NCBI GenBank assembly: GCA_031546815.1
Contig: JAVBJV010000004.1
Span: 1 to 62,969, forward strand
Reading direction: 5' to 3'
Length of the DNA stretch: 62,969 nt
Origin: JAVBJV01 sp031546815
GTDB lineage: Bacteria > Pseudomonadota > Alphaproteobacteria > Acetobacterales > Acetobacteraceae
The position numbers and the translations under genes are program-made. Below the pieces are notes generated by a model. That model was not told the origin of the DNA. It ran no database searches and saw only the letters and a list, made by a program, of their open reading frames with translations. Positions within the stretch are counted from its first letter, which is position 1. Each line of letters opens with the position of its first letter. Shown one piece after another: positions 50,385 through 59,215 of this stretch.

Positions 50385-50532
50385 CTAGGGCCGATCGACA
50401 TTCGGTTCAGGCTGAGTCGAAAATGGTGCTTTTCGAGACCCGGAGCGTAGCGGACTTAAGGTCCGTGAGCACCGGAAGCGTAGAAAAGTGCCGTTTGCAG
50501 GCCAGCCTGAACTGAATGTCGATCGGCCCTAG
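50385..50532. repeat. CTAG-ended inverted-repeat element, copy B (148 bases)
   Basis: Terminal repeats of 30 bases at 50385-50414 and 50503-50532 are exact inverted copies except for one base; both ends read CTAG followed by GGCCGATCGACATTC-type sequence. Inside, a second nested pair (GGTGCTTTTC and GAAAAGTGCC) and a central CGGAC/GTCCG hairpin make the whole unit fold. The inner CTAG at 50529-50532 provides the TAG stop of benE (minus strand). The core matches the copy at 19738-19884. Confidence 0.85.
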
Positions 50533-51719
50533 CCCCGCCAGCGCATCACCGCCATCATCGCGCCACCGGCGATCAGGCCCCAGAATGCTCCACCGATTCC
50601 GAAGAACATCATGCCGGATGCCGTGACAAGGAACGTCAGCAAGGCCGCCTCGCGGTTCTGTGCATCGGACATTGCGTGCATCAGCGCGGCACCGAACGCC
50701 CCCAGCAGAGCAAGCCCGGCCACTGCCTCGATCAATAACGGCGGAGACGACGCGACGAACGCAATCACCAACCCCGCGAACAGACCGAATACGATATACG
50801 TCACGCCGTTCACCACCGCCGCCCAATAGCGTTTCTGCGGGTCGGGATGCGCATCGCCCCCCGCGCACATCGCCGCGGTAATCGCCGCCAGATTGATCGC
50901 GTGTGCACCGAACGGGGCCGCAGCGATCGAGCAGATCCCGGTTGCCGTGAACAGTGGCCCCGGATCGGGCCGGTATTTATTCACCTGCAACACCGCCAGT
51001 CCCGGGATGTTCTGTGATGCCATCGTCACGATGAACAGCGGTACCGCAATGCCGATCAGCGCCGGGATGGAAAAATGCGGTGTTACCCACGTCAGCTGCG
51101 GCCACACCGATGCATCCATCACGAAGCCGGATGACGTCAGCGCTATGACAATCCCGGTCACCACCACGGCGGCAGGCACCGCGAACAGCCGGTTAATCCG
51201 CAACGCCACCGCCCAGACGATGATGATCGGTAAGGCCGAGGCCGGTGCGTACATCACCGCCTTCACAGGTGCCATGCACATGCCGAGCAGAATTCCCGCC
51301 AACATCGCACTGGCCAGCACGGATGGAATGGCCGAGACCAGCCGCCCCAGCGGTTTCCACACACCTGCAATCACGATCAGTATACCGCTGACCACAAACG
51401 CCCCGATCGCCACCGGAAACCCCCCTTCGGGCGCGCCCGACGATGCGAGCAATGCCGCGCCCGGCGTGGACCAGGCAACGCTGATCGGCATACGCGTCCT
51501 CAGGCTGAGCCAGATGCCGCAGCCCCCCATCACCACACTCAGCGCCAGCAGGCCCGAGGCCGCCTGCATCGGGGAGGCCCCGGCCGCTTTCAGCCCCTGC
51601 ACCACCACGGGAAAGGACCCAGCAAATCCCACCACCGCCGCCAATATGCCCGAGACCATGCACGGCCATAGTCCGACCTGCGTTGGGGATGGTGTTTGTG
51701 TGGATGCATCGTCCGTCAT
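50529..51719 (-). CDS. benE: benzoate/H+ symporter BenE family transporter
   Basis: ATG 51719 gives 396 residues, about 12 helices, with the BenE signature SVAWSTPGAALLASSGAPEG and QNIPGLAVLQVNKYRPDPGP. The family imports benzoate or related aromatics by proton symport. No benzoate-catabolic genes are near. The TAG stop comes from the end of the repeat element. Confidence 0.92.
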   Translation of the reverse strand: MTDDASTQTPSPTQVGLWPCMVSGILAAVVGFAGSFPVVVQGLKAAGASPMQAASGLLALSVVMGGCGIWLSLRTRMPISVAWSTPGAALLASSGAPEGGFPVAIGAFVVSGILIVIAGVWKPLGRLVSAIPSVLASAMLAGILLGMCMAPVKAVMYAPASALPIIIVWAVALRINRLFAVPAAVVVTGIVIALTSSGFVMDASVWPQLTWVTPHFSIPALIGIAVPLFIVTMASQNIPGLAVLQVNKYRPDPGPLFTATGICSIAAAPFGAHAINLAAITAAMCAGGDAHPDPQKRYWAAVVNGVTYIVFGLFAGLVIAFVASSPPLLIEAVAGLALLGAFGAALMHAMSDAQNREAALLTFLVTASGMMFFGIGGAFWGLIAGGAMMAVMRWRG

Positions 51720-51807
51720 CCCCCGGAGAATAACCAAACGCATCCACCGCGCCAGTACCCCAGGGCCAGATCTGGAGCTTCTTCAATGCAACCGCTACAC
51801 TGCTGCC

Positions 51808-52065
51808 ATGAATATTCCTCCGCCCAAAGACAACGCCGTCGAAGCCGAGATCCTGCGTCAGGCCGCCGCCTGCGAGCCAGGCCAGTCCGTCGCCCCGAAC
51901 GAAATCGCACAGGCGCTGAATGCCGACTGGCGACCGCTGCTGTCATCCGTCCGGCGTGCGGCGCTGCGGCTGCAAGCAGCGGGCAAGATCGAGATCCTGC
52001 GCAAAGGCAAGCCCGTCCCGCCCGAGGACGTGCGCGGCGTGATCCGTCTGCGTCTGCCCGCGTGA
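51808..52065 (+). CDS. DUF3253 domain protein (85 residues)
   Basis: MNIPPPKDNAVEAEILRQAA is followed by the DUF3253 winged-helix-like core: VAPNEIAQALNADWRPLLSS, VRRAALRLQAAGKIEILRKG and KPVPPEDVRGVIRLRLP. It is a small basic DNA-binding-like protein of unknown target. ATG 51808 is well inside a longer open frame opposite benE. Its TGA overlaps the next start (GTGA). Confidence 0.85.
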   Translation: MNIPPPKDNAVEAEILRQAAACEPGQSVAPNEIAQALNADWRPLLSSVRRAALRLQAAGKIEILRKGKPVPPEDVRGVIRLRLPA

Positions 52066-52442
52066 GGCTGCTGCCCGCCATCGCCGGTCTTGCGTTTCCC
52101 GCCTGTGCCGAAGACGGCGCGGCAGGCATTCCCATCCCCGCACCGCGCGACATACGCGGCACGACACACAGTTTTTCCGCATTGCCCTCGCGCCTGATTG
52201 ATGTGGTGGAACAAAGCGCCGAACACATCGGGCTGTTTTCAATTGCGTTCTACAATGACCCGATCCAGCTGAATTTCATCGCCCGCAGTCCGGTGCTGAA
52301 TATCCCCACACTGATCGGCGTGAATATCGCCGAGGATGGTCAGATGGTTCTGGCGGCCGAGCCGATCTATCCGATGCCCAATGCGTATGGGCAGAAAGCG
52401 GCGGCGGATCTTCTGTCCTCCATCACGCGGCAGTTGGCCTGA
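52062..52442 (+). CDS. exported hypothetical protein (126 residues)
   Basis: GTG 52062 overlaps the DUF3253 stop. A weak signal sequence (VRLLPAIAGLAFPACAEDG) leads to a mature domain of about 105 residues with RLIDVVEQSAEHIGLFSIAF and NDPIQLNFIARSPVLNIPTL. No family recognised. Its TGA is one base before the ABC exporter ATG (52444), so it is coupled to it and may assist it. Confidence 0.65.
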   Translation: MRLLPAIAGLAFPACAEDGAAGIPIPAPRDIRGTTHSFSALPSRLIDVVEQSAEHIGLFSIAFYNDPIQLNFIARSPVLNIPTLIGVNIAEDGQMVLAAEPIYPMPNAYGQKAAADLLSSITRQLA

Positions 52443-52443
52443 C

Positions 52444-54174
52444 ATGCGCCGCACCCTGAAGAACGCCTGGCACCTGTCGCGCCCCTACTTCACACAATCC
52501 GATCAACGCTGGTCGGCGTGCGGATTGCTGGTGCTGATTGTCGCGCTGAATCTGGCGATGGTGGGCATCACCGTCGTGTTCAGTTTCTGGAGCCGCGATT
52601 TCTATAACAGTCTGCAGGAACGCGACTGGGACGCCTTTATCGCGCTGATGCTCACGGTGCGCAGAACGGCGGACAGCATCATGCCTGGCTATGTGCTGCT
52701 GGTTTTTTTCTACGTCAGCATCAGCGCATATCAGCAATATCTGCAACGCGCATTGCAGGTGCGCTGGCGGCAATGGACGACCGATAAGCTGCTGCAGAAC
52801 TGGCTGACCGATCAGGCCTATTACCGCATGAGCCTGACCGACCAGGGCACCGACAACCCCGACCAGCGCATCGCGGAAGATCTGCGGCTCTATGCTGATT
52901 ACACGCTGACGCTGGGGCTGGATTTTCTGCGCAACATCATCACGCTGGTCTCGTTCATCGGCATTCTGTGGTCGCTGTCCGGGCCGCTTTCTGTGTTCGG
53001 CATGAATATTCCCGGATACATGGTGTGGGTGTGCGGGATCTTCTCGGCGCTGGGCACGTGGCTGGCGCATGTGGTCGGTCGCAAGTTGGTGCCGCTATAT
53101 TTCGAGAAACAGCGCGTCGAGGCCGATTACCGTTTCGCCTTGGTGCGCCTGCGCGAAAACGCCGAGGGCGTTGCGTTCTATCACGGTGAACACGACGAAC
53201 GCGCAGGCCTGTCGCAACGCTTTGCCGCACTGGCGCGCAACTGGTGGGCGGTGGCGCGGCGCGAGAAGAACCTCAACTTCTTTACCTTCGGCTACGAACG
53301 CGCTGGCATCGTGTTTCCGTATCTGGTCGCAGCGCCGCAGTTCTTCGGCGGCAGCATGACACTGGGCGCGTTGCAGCAGACCGCCAACGGATTCAGTCAG
53401 GTGCAGATCGCCATGTCGTGGTTTGTCAGTGCCTATGCCAAAATCGCCGAATGGCGCGCCACGGTAGACCGCCTGTCGGGTTTCAGCAGTGCCATCGCCC
53501 GCACACGCACCATGCGACAACCACATGTTCCCGCCGACACGCTGCAACTGGATCGCCTGAGCATCTCGATGCCCGATGGGCAGGCATTGCTGGGGGAAAC
53601 ATCGCTCGCGGTACAGCCGCAGCAGCACACACTGATCTCGGGCCCCACGGGCAGTGGCAAGTCCACGCTGTTGCGCGCGATCGCCGGGCTGTGGCCGTTC
53701 ACTTCGGGCAGCATCACGCCGCCTGCGGGGCGCTGCCTGTTCCTGCCGCAGCAGCCTTACATTCCGCTGGGCACGTTGCGCGAGGCCGTGGCCTATCCCC
53801 TGCAGACCGTTGCGCCCGATGTGCTGCATGCAACACTGCGCGATGTCGGGCTTGGCTATCTGATCGCGCGGCTGGATGAAGAACAGAACTGGGCGCAGGC
53901 GCTGTCGGGCGGGGAACAGCAGCGACTTGCCATTGCGCGCGCCCTGCTGGTGCAGCCGGACTGGCTGTTTCTGGACGAAGCCACCGCCAGCCTGGACGAT
54001 GCTTCGGAAGAACATCTGTACGAGTTGCTGCGCACGCGCCTGCCGGACACCACCCTGATCAGCATCGCCCATCGCACCGGACTGCGGCGGTTCCACGACC
54101 GGCATCTGGTGGTCACGCCGCAAGAAAAAGGGCCGGCGCTGTTGCTGCCGGCCCCTGTTTCATCGCAAGGTTGA
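52444..54174 (+). CDS. YddA/ABCD4-type ABC transporter (fused membrane and ATPase domains)
   Basis: 576 residues: an N-terminal six-helix region (about 20-330) of the SbmA/BacA-like transmembrane fold (RDFYNSLQERDWDAFIALML, VRWRQWTTDKLLQNWLTDQA, TDNPDQRIAEDLR) and a C-terminal ATPase with Walker A GPTGSGKST, signature LSGGEQQRLAIARAL, Walker B DWLFLDEATASLD. Such half-transporters dimerise; YddA-like proteins are predicted exporters, while BacA-type relatives import peptides. Substrate unclear. The extreme 3' end overlaps the bfr terminator. Confidence 0.9.
   Translation: MRRTLKNAWHLSRPYFTQSDQRWSACGLLVLIVALNLAMVGITVVFSFWSRDFYNSLQERDWDAFIALMLTVRRTADSIMPGYVLLVFFYVSISAYQQYLQRALQVRWRQWTTDKLLQNWLTDQAYYRMSLTDQGTDNPDQRIAEDLRLYADYTLTLGLDFLRNIITLVSFIGILWSLSGPLSVFGMNIPGYMVWVCGIFSALGTWLAHVVGRKLVPLYFEKQRVEADYRFALVRLRENAEGVAFYHGEHDERAGLSQRFAALARNWWAVARREKNLNFFTFGYERAGIVFPYLVAAPQFFGGSMTLGALQQTANGFSQVQIAMSWFVSAYAKIAEWRATVDRLSGFSSAIARTRTMRQPHVPADTLQLDRLSISMPDGQALLGETSLAVQPQQHTLISGPTGSGKSTLLRAIAGLWPFTSGSITPPAGRCLFLPQQPYIPLGTLREAVAYPLQTVAPDVLHATLRDVGLGYLIARLDEEQNWAQALSGGEQQRLAIARALLVQPDWLFLDEATASLDDASEEHLYELLRTRLPDTTLISIAHRTGLRRFHDRHLVVTPQEKGPALLLPAPVSSQG
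54125..54154 (-). terminator. intrinsic terminator of bfr, inside the 3' end of the ABC transporter gene
   Basis: GGGCCGGC (54130-54137) pairs with GCCGGCCC (54147-54154); on the minus strand the stem is followed by TTTTTCTT. It sits 26 bases after the bfr stop and within the last codons (KGPALLLPAP) of the convergent ABC transporter gene. Confidence 0.75.
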
Positions 54175-54179
54175 AACGC

Positions 54180-54668
54180 TTACTTCTCGCCTTCGCCCGC
54201 CGGGAAGCTGTTCAGCTGGATGTAGTTCTGGATACCGACACGTTCGATGATGTCGAGCTGCGTATCGATGAAATCCACATGATGTTCTTCGTCACGCAGA
54301 ATGCCCGCCAGCAGATCGCGCGTCACGTAATCGCGCACGCTCTCGCAATAGGCGATGCCCTCGCGCAGATCGGCGATGCCCATTTCTTCCAGCTTCAGGT
54401 CGCAGCGCAGGATTTCTTCAACCGTTTCGCCGACGATCAGCTTGTTCAGCTTCTGCAGGTTCGGCAGGCCGCCCAGGAACAGGATGCGTTTGATCAGTTC
54501 ATCCGCATGCTTCATCTCGTCGATCGACTCGCCCATCTCCAGCTTGGCGAGCTTGCCCACGCCCCAATGCTCGAGCGTGCGTGCGTGCAGGAAATACTGG
54601 TTGATGGCGGTCAGTTCGTTGGTCAGGCCGGTATTGAGAATCTCAAGAACCTTGGGGTCGCCCTTCAT
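54180..54668 (-). CDS. bfr: bacterioferritin
   Basis: 162 residues with a four-helix ferritin fold. Di-iron ferroxidase ligands are at E18, E51, H54, E94, E127 and H130, and heme ligand M52, all conserved. The 24-mer stores iron as ferric mineral and contains heme b between subunits. bfd lies 102 bases upstream on the same strand, the classic partner pair. Expected iron regulation through the Fur-like box upstream of bfd. Confidence 0.97.
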   Translation of the reverse strand: MKGDPKVLEILNTGLTNELTAINQYFLHARTLEHWGVGKLAKLEMGESIDEMKHADELIKRILFLGGLPNLQKLNKLIVGETVEEILRCDLKLEEMGIADLREGIAYCESVRDYVTRDLLAGILRDEEHHVDFIDTQLDIIERVGIQNYIQLNSFPAGEGEK

Positions 54669-54770
54669 GGAGCTGCTCCTTTATTGCTGGGAGCAGCTTC
54701 GGTCAATCGGACGGTAACGTCAACCCATTGTTATTGCAAAAGAAAATGCGAGCCAATCGCAGCTGGGTGG

Positions 54771-54968
54771 TTACTCGGCGGCCATCAGAACGGGCGTGCC
54801 ACAGGGGCGCGCCACTTCGTTGACGATACGTTGCATATCCTGGGCGCATTGCCCGCAATCGGGTCGGCATCCGCAAGCCGCGTAGACCTGACTGGGCCGA
54901 CAGGCCCCGGCAAGCGCCGCATCCCGCACATCACGGTCGTTCAGACGATTACAGATACAAACGATCAT
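54771..54968 (-). CDS. bfd: bacterioferritin-associated ferredoxin
   Basis: ATG 54968 gives 65 residues. The [2Fe-2S] ligands have the Bfd spacing: C4, C6, C38 and C41 (CIC ... CGQC), with extra cysteines at 23, 32 and 34. Bfd docks on bacterioferritin and reduces its heme to release iron. Transcription is likely induced under iron limitation via the Fur-like site at 55019-55033. Confidence 0.93.
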   Translation of the reverse strand: MIVCICNRLNDRDVRDAALAGACRPSQVYAACGCRPDCGQCAQDMQRIVNEVARPCGTPVLMAAE

Positions 54969-55018
54969 GTGCGGTCCTAACTGCGAACATCTCGCAATTA
55001 GCAAACCACAAAACTATT

Positions 55019-55033
55019 TGCAAATAATTATCA
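55019..55033. promoter_or_regulatory. Fur-like box upstream of bfd
   Basis: Read on the minus strand, TGATAATTATTTGCA matches most of the 7-1-7 Fur consensus TGATAATnATTATCA. It lies 50 bases before the bfd ATG and overlaps the recQ stop codon (55031-55033). A -35-like TTGCAA and -10-like TAATTG with 17-base spacing follow. Iron regulation is expected but inferred. Confidence 0.55.
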
Positions 55034-56866
55034 CTCTAAAAGAAGATCGAGTAACGCCTGACCGTACCGTTCGAGCTTCGAGGCCCCCACCCCACGCACC
55101 AACCCCAGTTCCGCCAGGGATTTCGGGCGAAAACCGGCAATTTCCCGCAGCGTGACATCGTGAAAAATCACATAGGGGGGAACACCCTGACGCTTGGCTT
55201 CTTCCAGCCGCCAGGTCCGCAGGGCGAGGAAACGGGGATCGTCCACATCGGCTGCGCCCTCGGCCACCGCCTTGGCGGCGCGGGCGGCGGGCGTGCGGGG
55301 TTTGGGGGCGGCGTCGCGGCGCAGCATCAGCTGGGCTTCGCGCCGCAGGATGGGCCAGGCGCGTTCGTCCACCAGACGCAGACTGCCATGCCCCTCAACA
55401 TCCACATCCAGCAGCCCCTGTGCCACCAGCTGGCGGATCACGCTGCGCCAGTAAGCCGCGTTGTGTTCGGCGCCGATGCCAAAGGTGGGCAGCAAGTCGT
55501 GGCCATGGCGGATCACCGCCTCGGTCTTGTCGCCGCGCAACACCGCAATCAGATGCAGCGCACCGAAAATCTGTCGCGTGCGATAGGCGGCCGAGAGAAC
55601 CTTCTGCGCGTCCTCGGTGCCGTCGAACATGTCGGGCGGAGCGGCACAGGTATCGCAATGGCCGCAGCCTTCGGGCAATTCCTCGCCGAAGCAGGCCAGC
55701 AGGGCACGGGTGCGGCATGTGGCGCTTTCGGTCAGCGCCACCATGGCTTCCAGCCTGCTGCGCATCACGCGCTTCTGCATATCGGGTGCGGCCGACAGCG
55801 ACAGGAAATGCCGCGCCCGCGCGATGTCGTCCATGCCGTGCAGCAGCAACGTGTCGGCGCGTTCGCCATCGCGTCCGGCACGGCCGATCTGCTGGTAATA
55901 CCCCTCGGGACTGTCCGGCATGTCGAGATGCACGACATAGCGCACATCGGGCCGGTCGATCCCCATGCCAAACGCGATGGTCGCCACCACAATCAGCGCC
56001 TCGCCACCGCGGAAGCGTTTGGCGGCGGCGCGTTTTACCTCGGGCGGCAGTCCGGCGTGGAACACAATGGCGGGCAGACCGCGCGCCACCAGGCGTTCGG
56101 CCGTGCGTTCGGTCTTGGCGCGCGAGCCGCAATACACGATCCCGCACTGCCCTTCCCGCCCGCGCAGAAAATCCAGCAACTGCTGCGTCTCGGACGTTTT
56201 GGGTTGGGCCGATACATGCAGGTTGGCGCGATGGAAGCTCGCCGCGAACACACGTGCGTCGTGCATATCGAGGCCGCGCAAGATGTCGTCGCGTGTGCGC
56301 TGGTCCGCCGTAGCCGTCAGCGCAATGCGCGGCACACCGGGGAAGCGTTCGCGCAGTATTGCAAGATTTCGGTATTCAGGCCGGAATTCGTGCCCCCATT
56401 GCGAGACACAATGCGCTTCATCCACCGCGATCAGCGACAGCTTCACCTGCGCCAGCCGGTCCAGCAGCCCGCCGCTGATCAGGCGTTCGGGGCTGACATA
56501 CAGAACATCCAGCGCATCATCGTGAATGGCGCGGAAGATGTCGCGCCCCTCGCCGTCTTCCAGTTCGGAATGCAGCGCCGCCGCGGCCACACCCTGCTGG
56601 CGCAACGCCGCGACCTGATCGTCCATCAACGCGATCAACGGCGAGATCACAATCGCCAGACCGGGCAATGCCAGCGCCGGTATCTGGTAGCACAGCGACT
56701 TTCCACCGCCGGTCGGCATCAGCACCAGCGCGTCGCCCCCCGCCATCACATGCTGGATGACGGAGTCCTGCAGTCCACGAAACGCGGTATACCCAAATAC
56801 CTGCCGCAGGATCTGCGCAGGCTCCATCCCCGACAGACGGGCTTCGATTGCGGGGACGTCATTCAC
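55031..56866 (-). CDS. recQ: ATP-dependent DNA helicase RecQ
   Basis: 611 residues with the SF2 helicase core: Walker A MPTGGGKSLCYQ (about 50-61), DEAH box VDEAHCVSQWGHEFRPEY, motif III LTATAD, motifs V/VI ATIAFGMGIDRPDVRYVVHL and QQIGRAGRDG. Then the RecQ zinc-binding region with CRTRALLACFGEELPEGCGHCDTC, a winged helix, and a C-terminal HRDC domain (RFLALRTWRLEEAKRQGVPP). It unwinds recombination intermediates in RecF-type repair. ATG 56866 lacks a clear ribosome site; the internal ATG 13 codons later is an alternative. Confidence 0.96.
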   Translation of the reverse strand: MNDVPAIEARLSGMEPAQILRQVFGYTAFRGLQDSVIQHVMAGGDALVLMPTGGGKSLCYQIPALALPGLAIVISPLIALMDDQVAALRQQGVAAAALHSELEDGEGRDIFRAIHDDALDVLYVSPERLISGGLLDRLAQVKLSLIAVDEAHCVSQWGHEFRPEYRNLAILRERFPGVPRIALTATADQRTRDDILRGLDMHDARVFAASFHRANLHVSAQPKTSETQQLLDFLRGREGQCGIVYCGSRAKTERTAERLVARGLPAIVFHAGLPPEVKRAAAKRFRGGEALIVVATIAFGMGIDRPDVRYVVHLDMPDSPEGYYQQIGRAGRDGERADTLLLHGMDDIARARHFLSLSAAPDMQKRVMRSRLEAMVALTESATCRTRALLACFGEELPEGCGHCDTCAAPPDMFDGTEDAQKVLSAAYRTRQIFGALHLIAVLRGDKTEAVIRHGHDLLPTFGIGAEHNAAYWRSVIRQLVAQGLLDVDVEGHGSLRLVDERAWPILRREAQLMLRRDAAPKPRTPAARAAKAVAEGAADVDDPRFLALRTWRLEEAKRQGVPPYVIFHDVTLREIAGFRPKSLAELGLVRGVGASKLERYGQALLDLLLE

Positions 56867-56953
56867 AGCGCGCGATAATCCAGCCTTTGAAAAGGGCCTA
56901 CCCTTTGGCAGGATTCACCGCGCGCCGCCAGACCATGGCCTGCCGAGAACGCG

Positions 56954-56982
56954 CTGGCGTGGCCACCAGACGGCCACGCCAG
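56954..56982. terminator. 11-bp hairpin after the OmpA-like lipoprotein gene
   Basis: CTGGCGTGGCC (56954-56964) pairs with GGCCACGCCAG (56972-56982) over a 7-base loop. It lies 20 bases past the stop of the OmpA-like gene on the minus strand. There is no T-tract, so its efficiency as a terminator is uncertain. Confidence 0.5.
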
Positions 56983-57002
56983 TCAGCGTTATCGGATAGT
57001 AT

Positions 57003-57461
57003 TCAGCGGGTTGGCATACCGGGGCGCCAGACGCTCACTTCTACGCGACGGCTTTCCAGTCCAGACTGCTCGAAGTTGGTGGCGCCACGCGCGATCGTCA
57101 CGATGCGGTTGCGTGCCACACCGCGTGCGATCAGCGCATCGGTCACAGCGCGTGCGCGCTGACGCGACACGTCGACATTGGCCTGCGGGCTGCCAGCCGG
57201 ATCGGCAAAACCGACCACCTGGATCTGCACGTTCGGATAACGCTTCGCCAGATCGGCCGCTTCTTCCAGCCCCTGACGCGCTTCACTGTCCAGGTCGGCC
57301 GACCAGCCCTGAAAGAACACCAGGAAAGCACGGTCCTGCGTTGCGCCCGGCTGCTGCGACGGCGGCGTCTGCGGTGCTGTCGCCACAGAAGGCTGCGTGC
57401 AAGCAGCTGCCAGCAACGGTAACGCCATTACGGCGAATCTGAATGCCAAGCTGTGTTTCAT
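57003..57461 (-). CDS. OmpA-family peptidoglycan-associated lipoprotein-like protein
   Basis: 152 residues with a lipobox (LAAA-C21) and an OmpA-like C-terminal domain (about 45-148): FLVFFQGWSADLDSEARQGL, VQIQVVGFADPAGSPQANVD, LSRQRARAVTDALIARGVAR-type region and RRVEVSVW. The aspartate/arginine residues that bind diaminopimelate of peptidoglycan are expected in GFADPAGS and NVDVSRQRA. AGGAG six bases before ATG 57461. A standalone envelope protein, too short for Pal plus linker but of the same kind. Confidence 0.85.
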   Translation of the reverse strand: MKHSLAFRFAVMALPLLAAACTQPSVATAPQTPPSQQPGATQDRAFLVFFQGWSADLDSEARQGLEEAADLAKRYPNVQIQVVGFADPAGSPQANVDVSRQRARAVTDALIARGVARNRIVTIARGATNFEQSGLESRRVEVSVWRPGMPTR

Positions 57462-57541
57462 GGATATCTCCTAAATATATGCCGCCATCATGCAATGTCG
57501 GCTGAGTATCGGCAACTCGGTATACTATTGTGCAGTCAGTC

Positions 57542-59215
57542 TCAGCCCATTGCGGGAATGGCTGCCCCCTGCGACAGGCGCCAGACACGGTCAGCCTTTT
57601 CAACACCGATCAGCCGATGCGCGATCAGCAGGATCGTGCGCCCCTGCGCGGCATGGTCGAGCGCCGCGTAAAATTCTTTCTCAGTCTCCAGATCCAGCCC
57701 GGCGCAGGGTTCGTCCAGAATCCAGATCTTCGCGGGCGACAGCAGCGCGCGGGCCAATGCCAGTCGCCGTCCCTGCCCGCCGGACAGATGCGAACCGCCC
57801 TCGCCCACCCAGGAATCCAACCCGTCGGGCATGGCACGCACCACATCGGCAATCTGCGCCGCTTCGAGCGCCTGCCACAACGCCGCATCATCCGCATCCG
57901 GCCGGGCGAGCAGCAGATTGGCCCGCACCGTATCGTCGAACAGATGCGTGCTCTGCGACAGCCAGGCCACACGCGTGCGCACATCGGCCGCGCTCAGCTG
58001 TGCGATGTCCACACCGCCCAGCAGGATGCGCCCCTGCTGCGGTGCCGCCAGTTTCAGGGCCAGCGCCGCCAGTGTGGATTTCCCCGCGCCAGACGGCCCC
58101 AGCAGGGCAATCCGGCTGCCGGTCGGCACATCCAGCGACAGACCATCAAAAACCGGCTTTCGGTCTTCCGCCCAGCGAAAACCGATCCCTTCAAACCGCA
58201 GCGAGGGCACATCCGATGCCGCAACTCTGTCCGTCGGGTCCTGCACGGCGGGCGCAGTATCCGCCGCCGCCACAACACGCCCGGCAGCAGCAGCAGCCTG
58301 CCCCGCCAACACACCGGCGCGCGGCAGGCCGCCCGCGGCTTCAAACGCGGCAACCGACAGGAATGCCGCGACGATCGCCCCGGTGGGCGAAACGCCAGCC
58401 GCCAGCAAAATCAGCAGCAAGGCCCCCTGTGCACACAGAAACGCCAATGCGTTCCAGACCGCACTGCGCCGCGCCAGATCGCGCTGCACGGCCAGCAACA
58501 CCGCCTCGCGCGCCTGTACGGCGGCGATGGTGCGTCCCTCGGCCCCGACGGCGGCAATTTCGCTGCGCGCGCTGACCGCATCGACCACGGCAATCCGCAG
58601 TTCGGCCGACGCATCCGCCGCGCGTTGACCGGCTTCCTGTGCCGTGTGCACCGCACGCAGCGGCAACACGAAAGCCGCGCAGATAAACAGTGCCAGCACG
58701 GCGATCGCCAGCAGAATGCTGTGCCAGCCGATTGCCACCGCCAGCACCGGCACCATCACCAGCGCACCCGCCAGCGGCACCGCCACGCGCAGATACAGCC
58801 CGTCCAGCGTTTCGATGTCCGACACCAGCCGCGCCAGCACATCCCCCGCCCGTCGGAACCCCAGCCCACCGGCCGAAGACCGCGCCAGGCGGCGGAAGAA
58901 CCACACGCGAATATCGGCCAGCACGCGGAACGTTGCCGCATGCGTCGCCAGCCGTTCCAGATAGCGCAGCACCACGCGCCCGCCGCCCAGAAAGCGCAGC
59001 AGCATGGTGGCGGCAATTCCGGTCCCGATCGCGCTGGCCGAGACCGTTGCCCCCGCCACGCCCATCAGCGCCAACCCGCACAGCAAGGCAGCGATCGAGA
59101 CGAAAATCCCCATCAGCAACACGCCCATCCGGGGCCGTGCCAGCGCCAGGATCGGCGCAAGAGCATCCAGCGGACGCGGTGCTTTGGTTTGCGTATCGTT
59201 GTTCATGTCGTTCAT
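57542..59215 (-). CDS. cydC: thiol reductant ABC exporter subunit CydC
   Basis: 557 residues: six-helix ABC exporter domain followed by an ATPase with Walker A GPSGAGKST, signature LSGGQGRRLALARAL and Walker B KIWILDEPCAGLD. With CydD it exports glutathione and cysteine to the periplasm, needed for cytochrome bd assembly. It overlaps cydD by 4 bases (ATGA). The cydAB oxidase genes are not in the window. Confidence 0.9.
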   Translation of the reverse strand: MNDMNNDTQTKAPRPLDALAPILALARPRMGVLLMGIFVSIAALLCGLALMGVAGATVSASAIGTGIAATMLLRFLGGGRVVLRYLERLATHAATFRVLADIRVWFFRRLARSSAGGLGFRRAGDVLARLVSDIETLDGLYLRVAVPLAGALVMVPVLAVAIGWHSILLAIAVLALFICAAFVLPLRAVHTAQEAGQRAADASAELRIAVVDAVSARSEIAAVGAEGRTIAAVQAREAVLLAVQRDLARRSAVWNALAFLCAQGALLLILLAAGVSPTGAIVAAFLSVAAFEAAGGLPRAGVLAGQAAAAAGRVVAAADTAPAVQDPTDRVAASDVPSLRFEGIGFRWAEDRKPVFDGLSLDVPTGSRIALLGPSGAGKSTLAALALKLAAPQQGRILLGGVDIAQLSAADVRTRVAWLSQSTHLFDDTVRANLLLARPDADDAALWQALEAAQIADVVRAMPDGLDSWVGEGGSHLSGGQGRRLALARALLSPAKIWILDEPCAGLDLETEKEFYAALDHAAQGRTILLIAHRLIGVEKADRVWRLSQGAAIPAMG

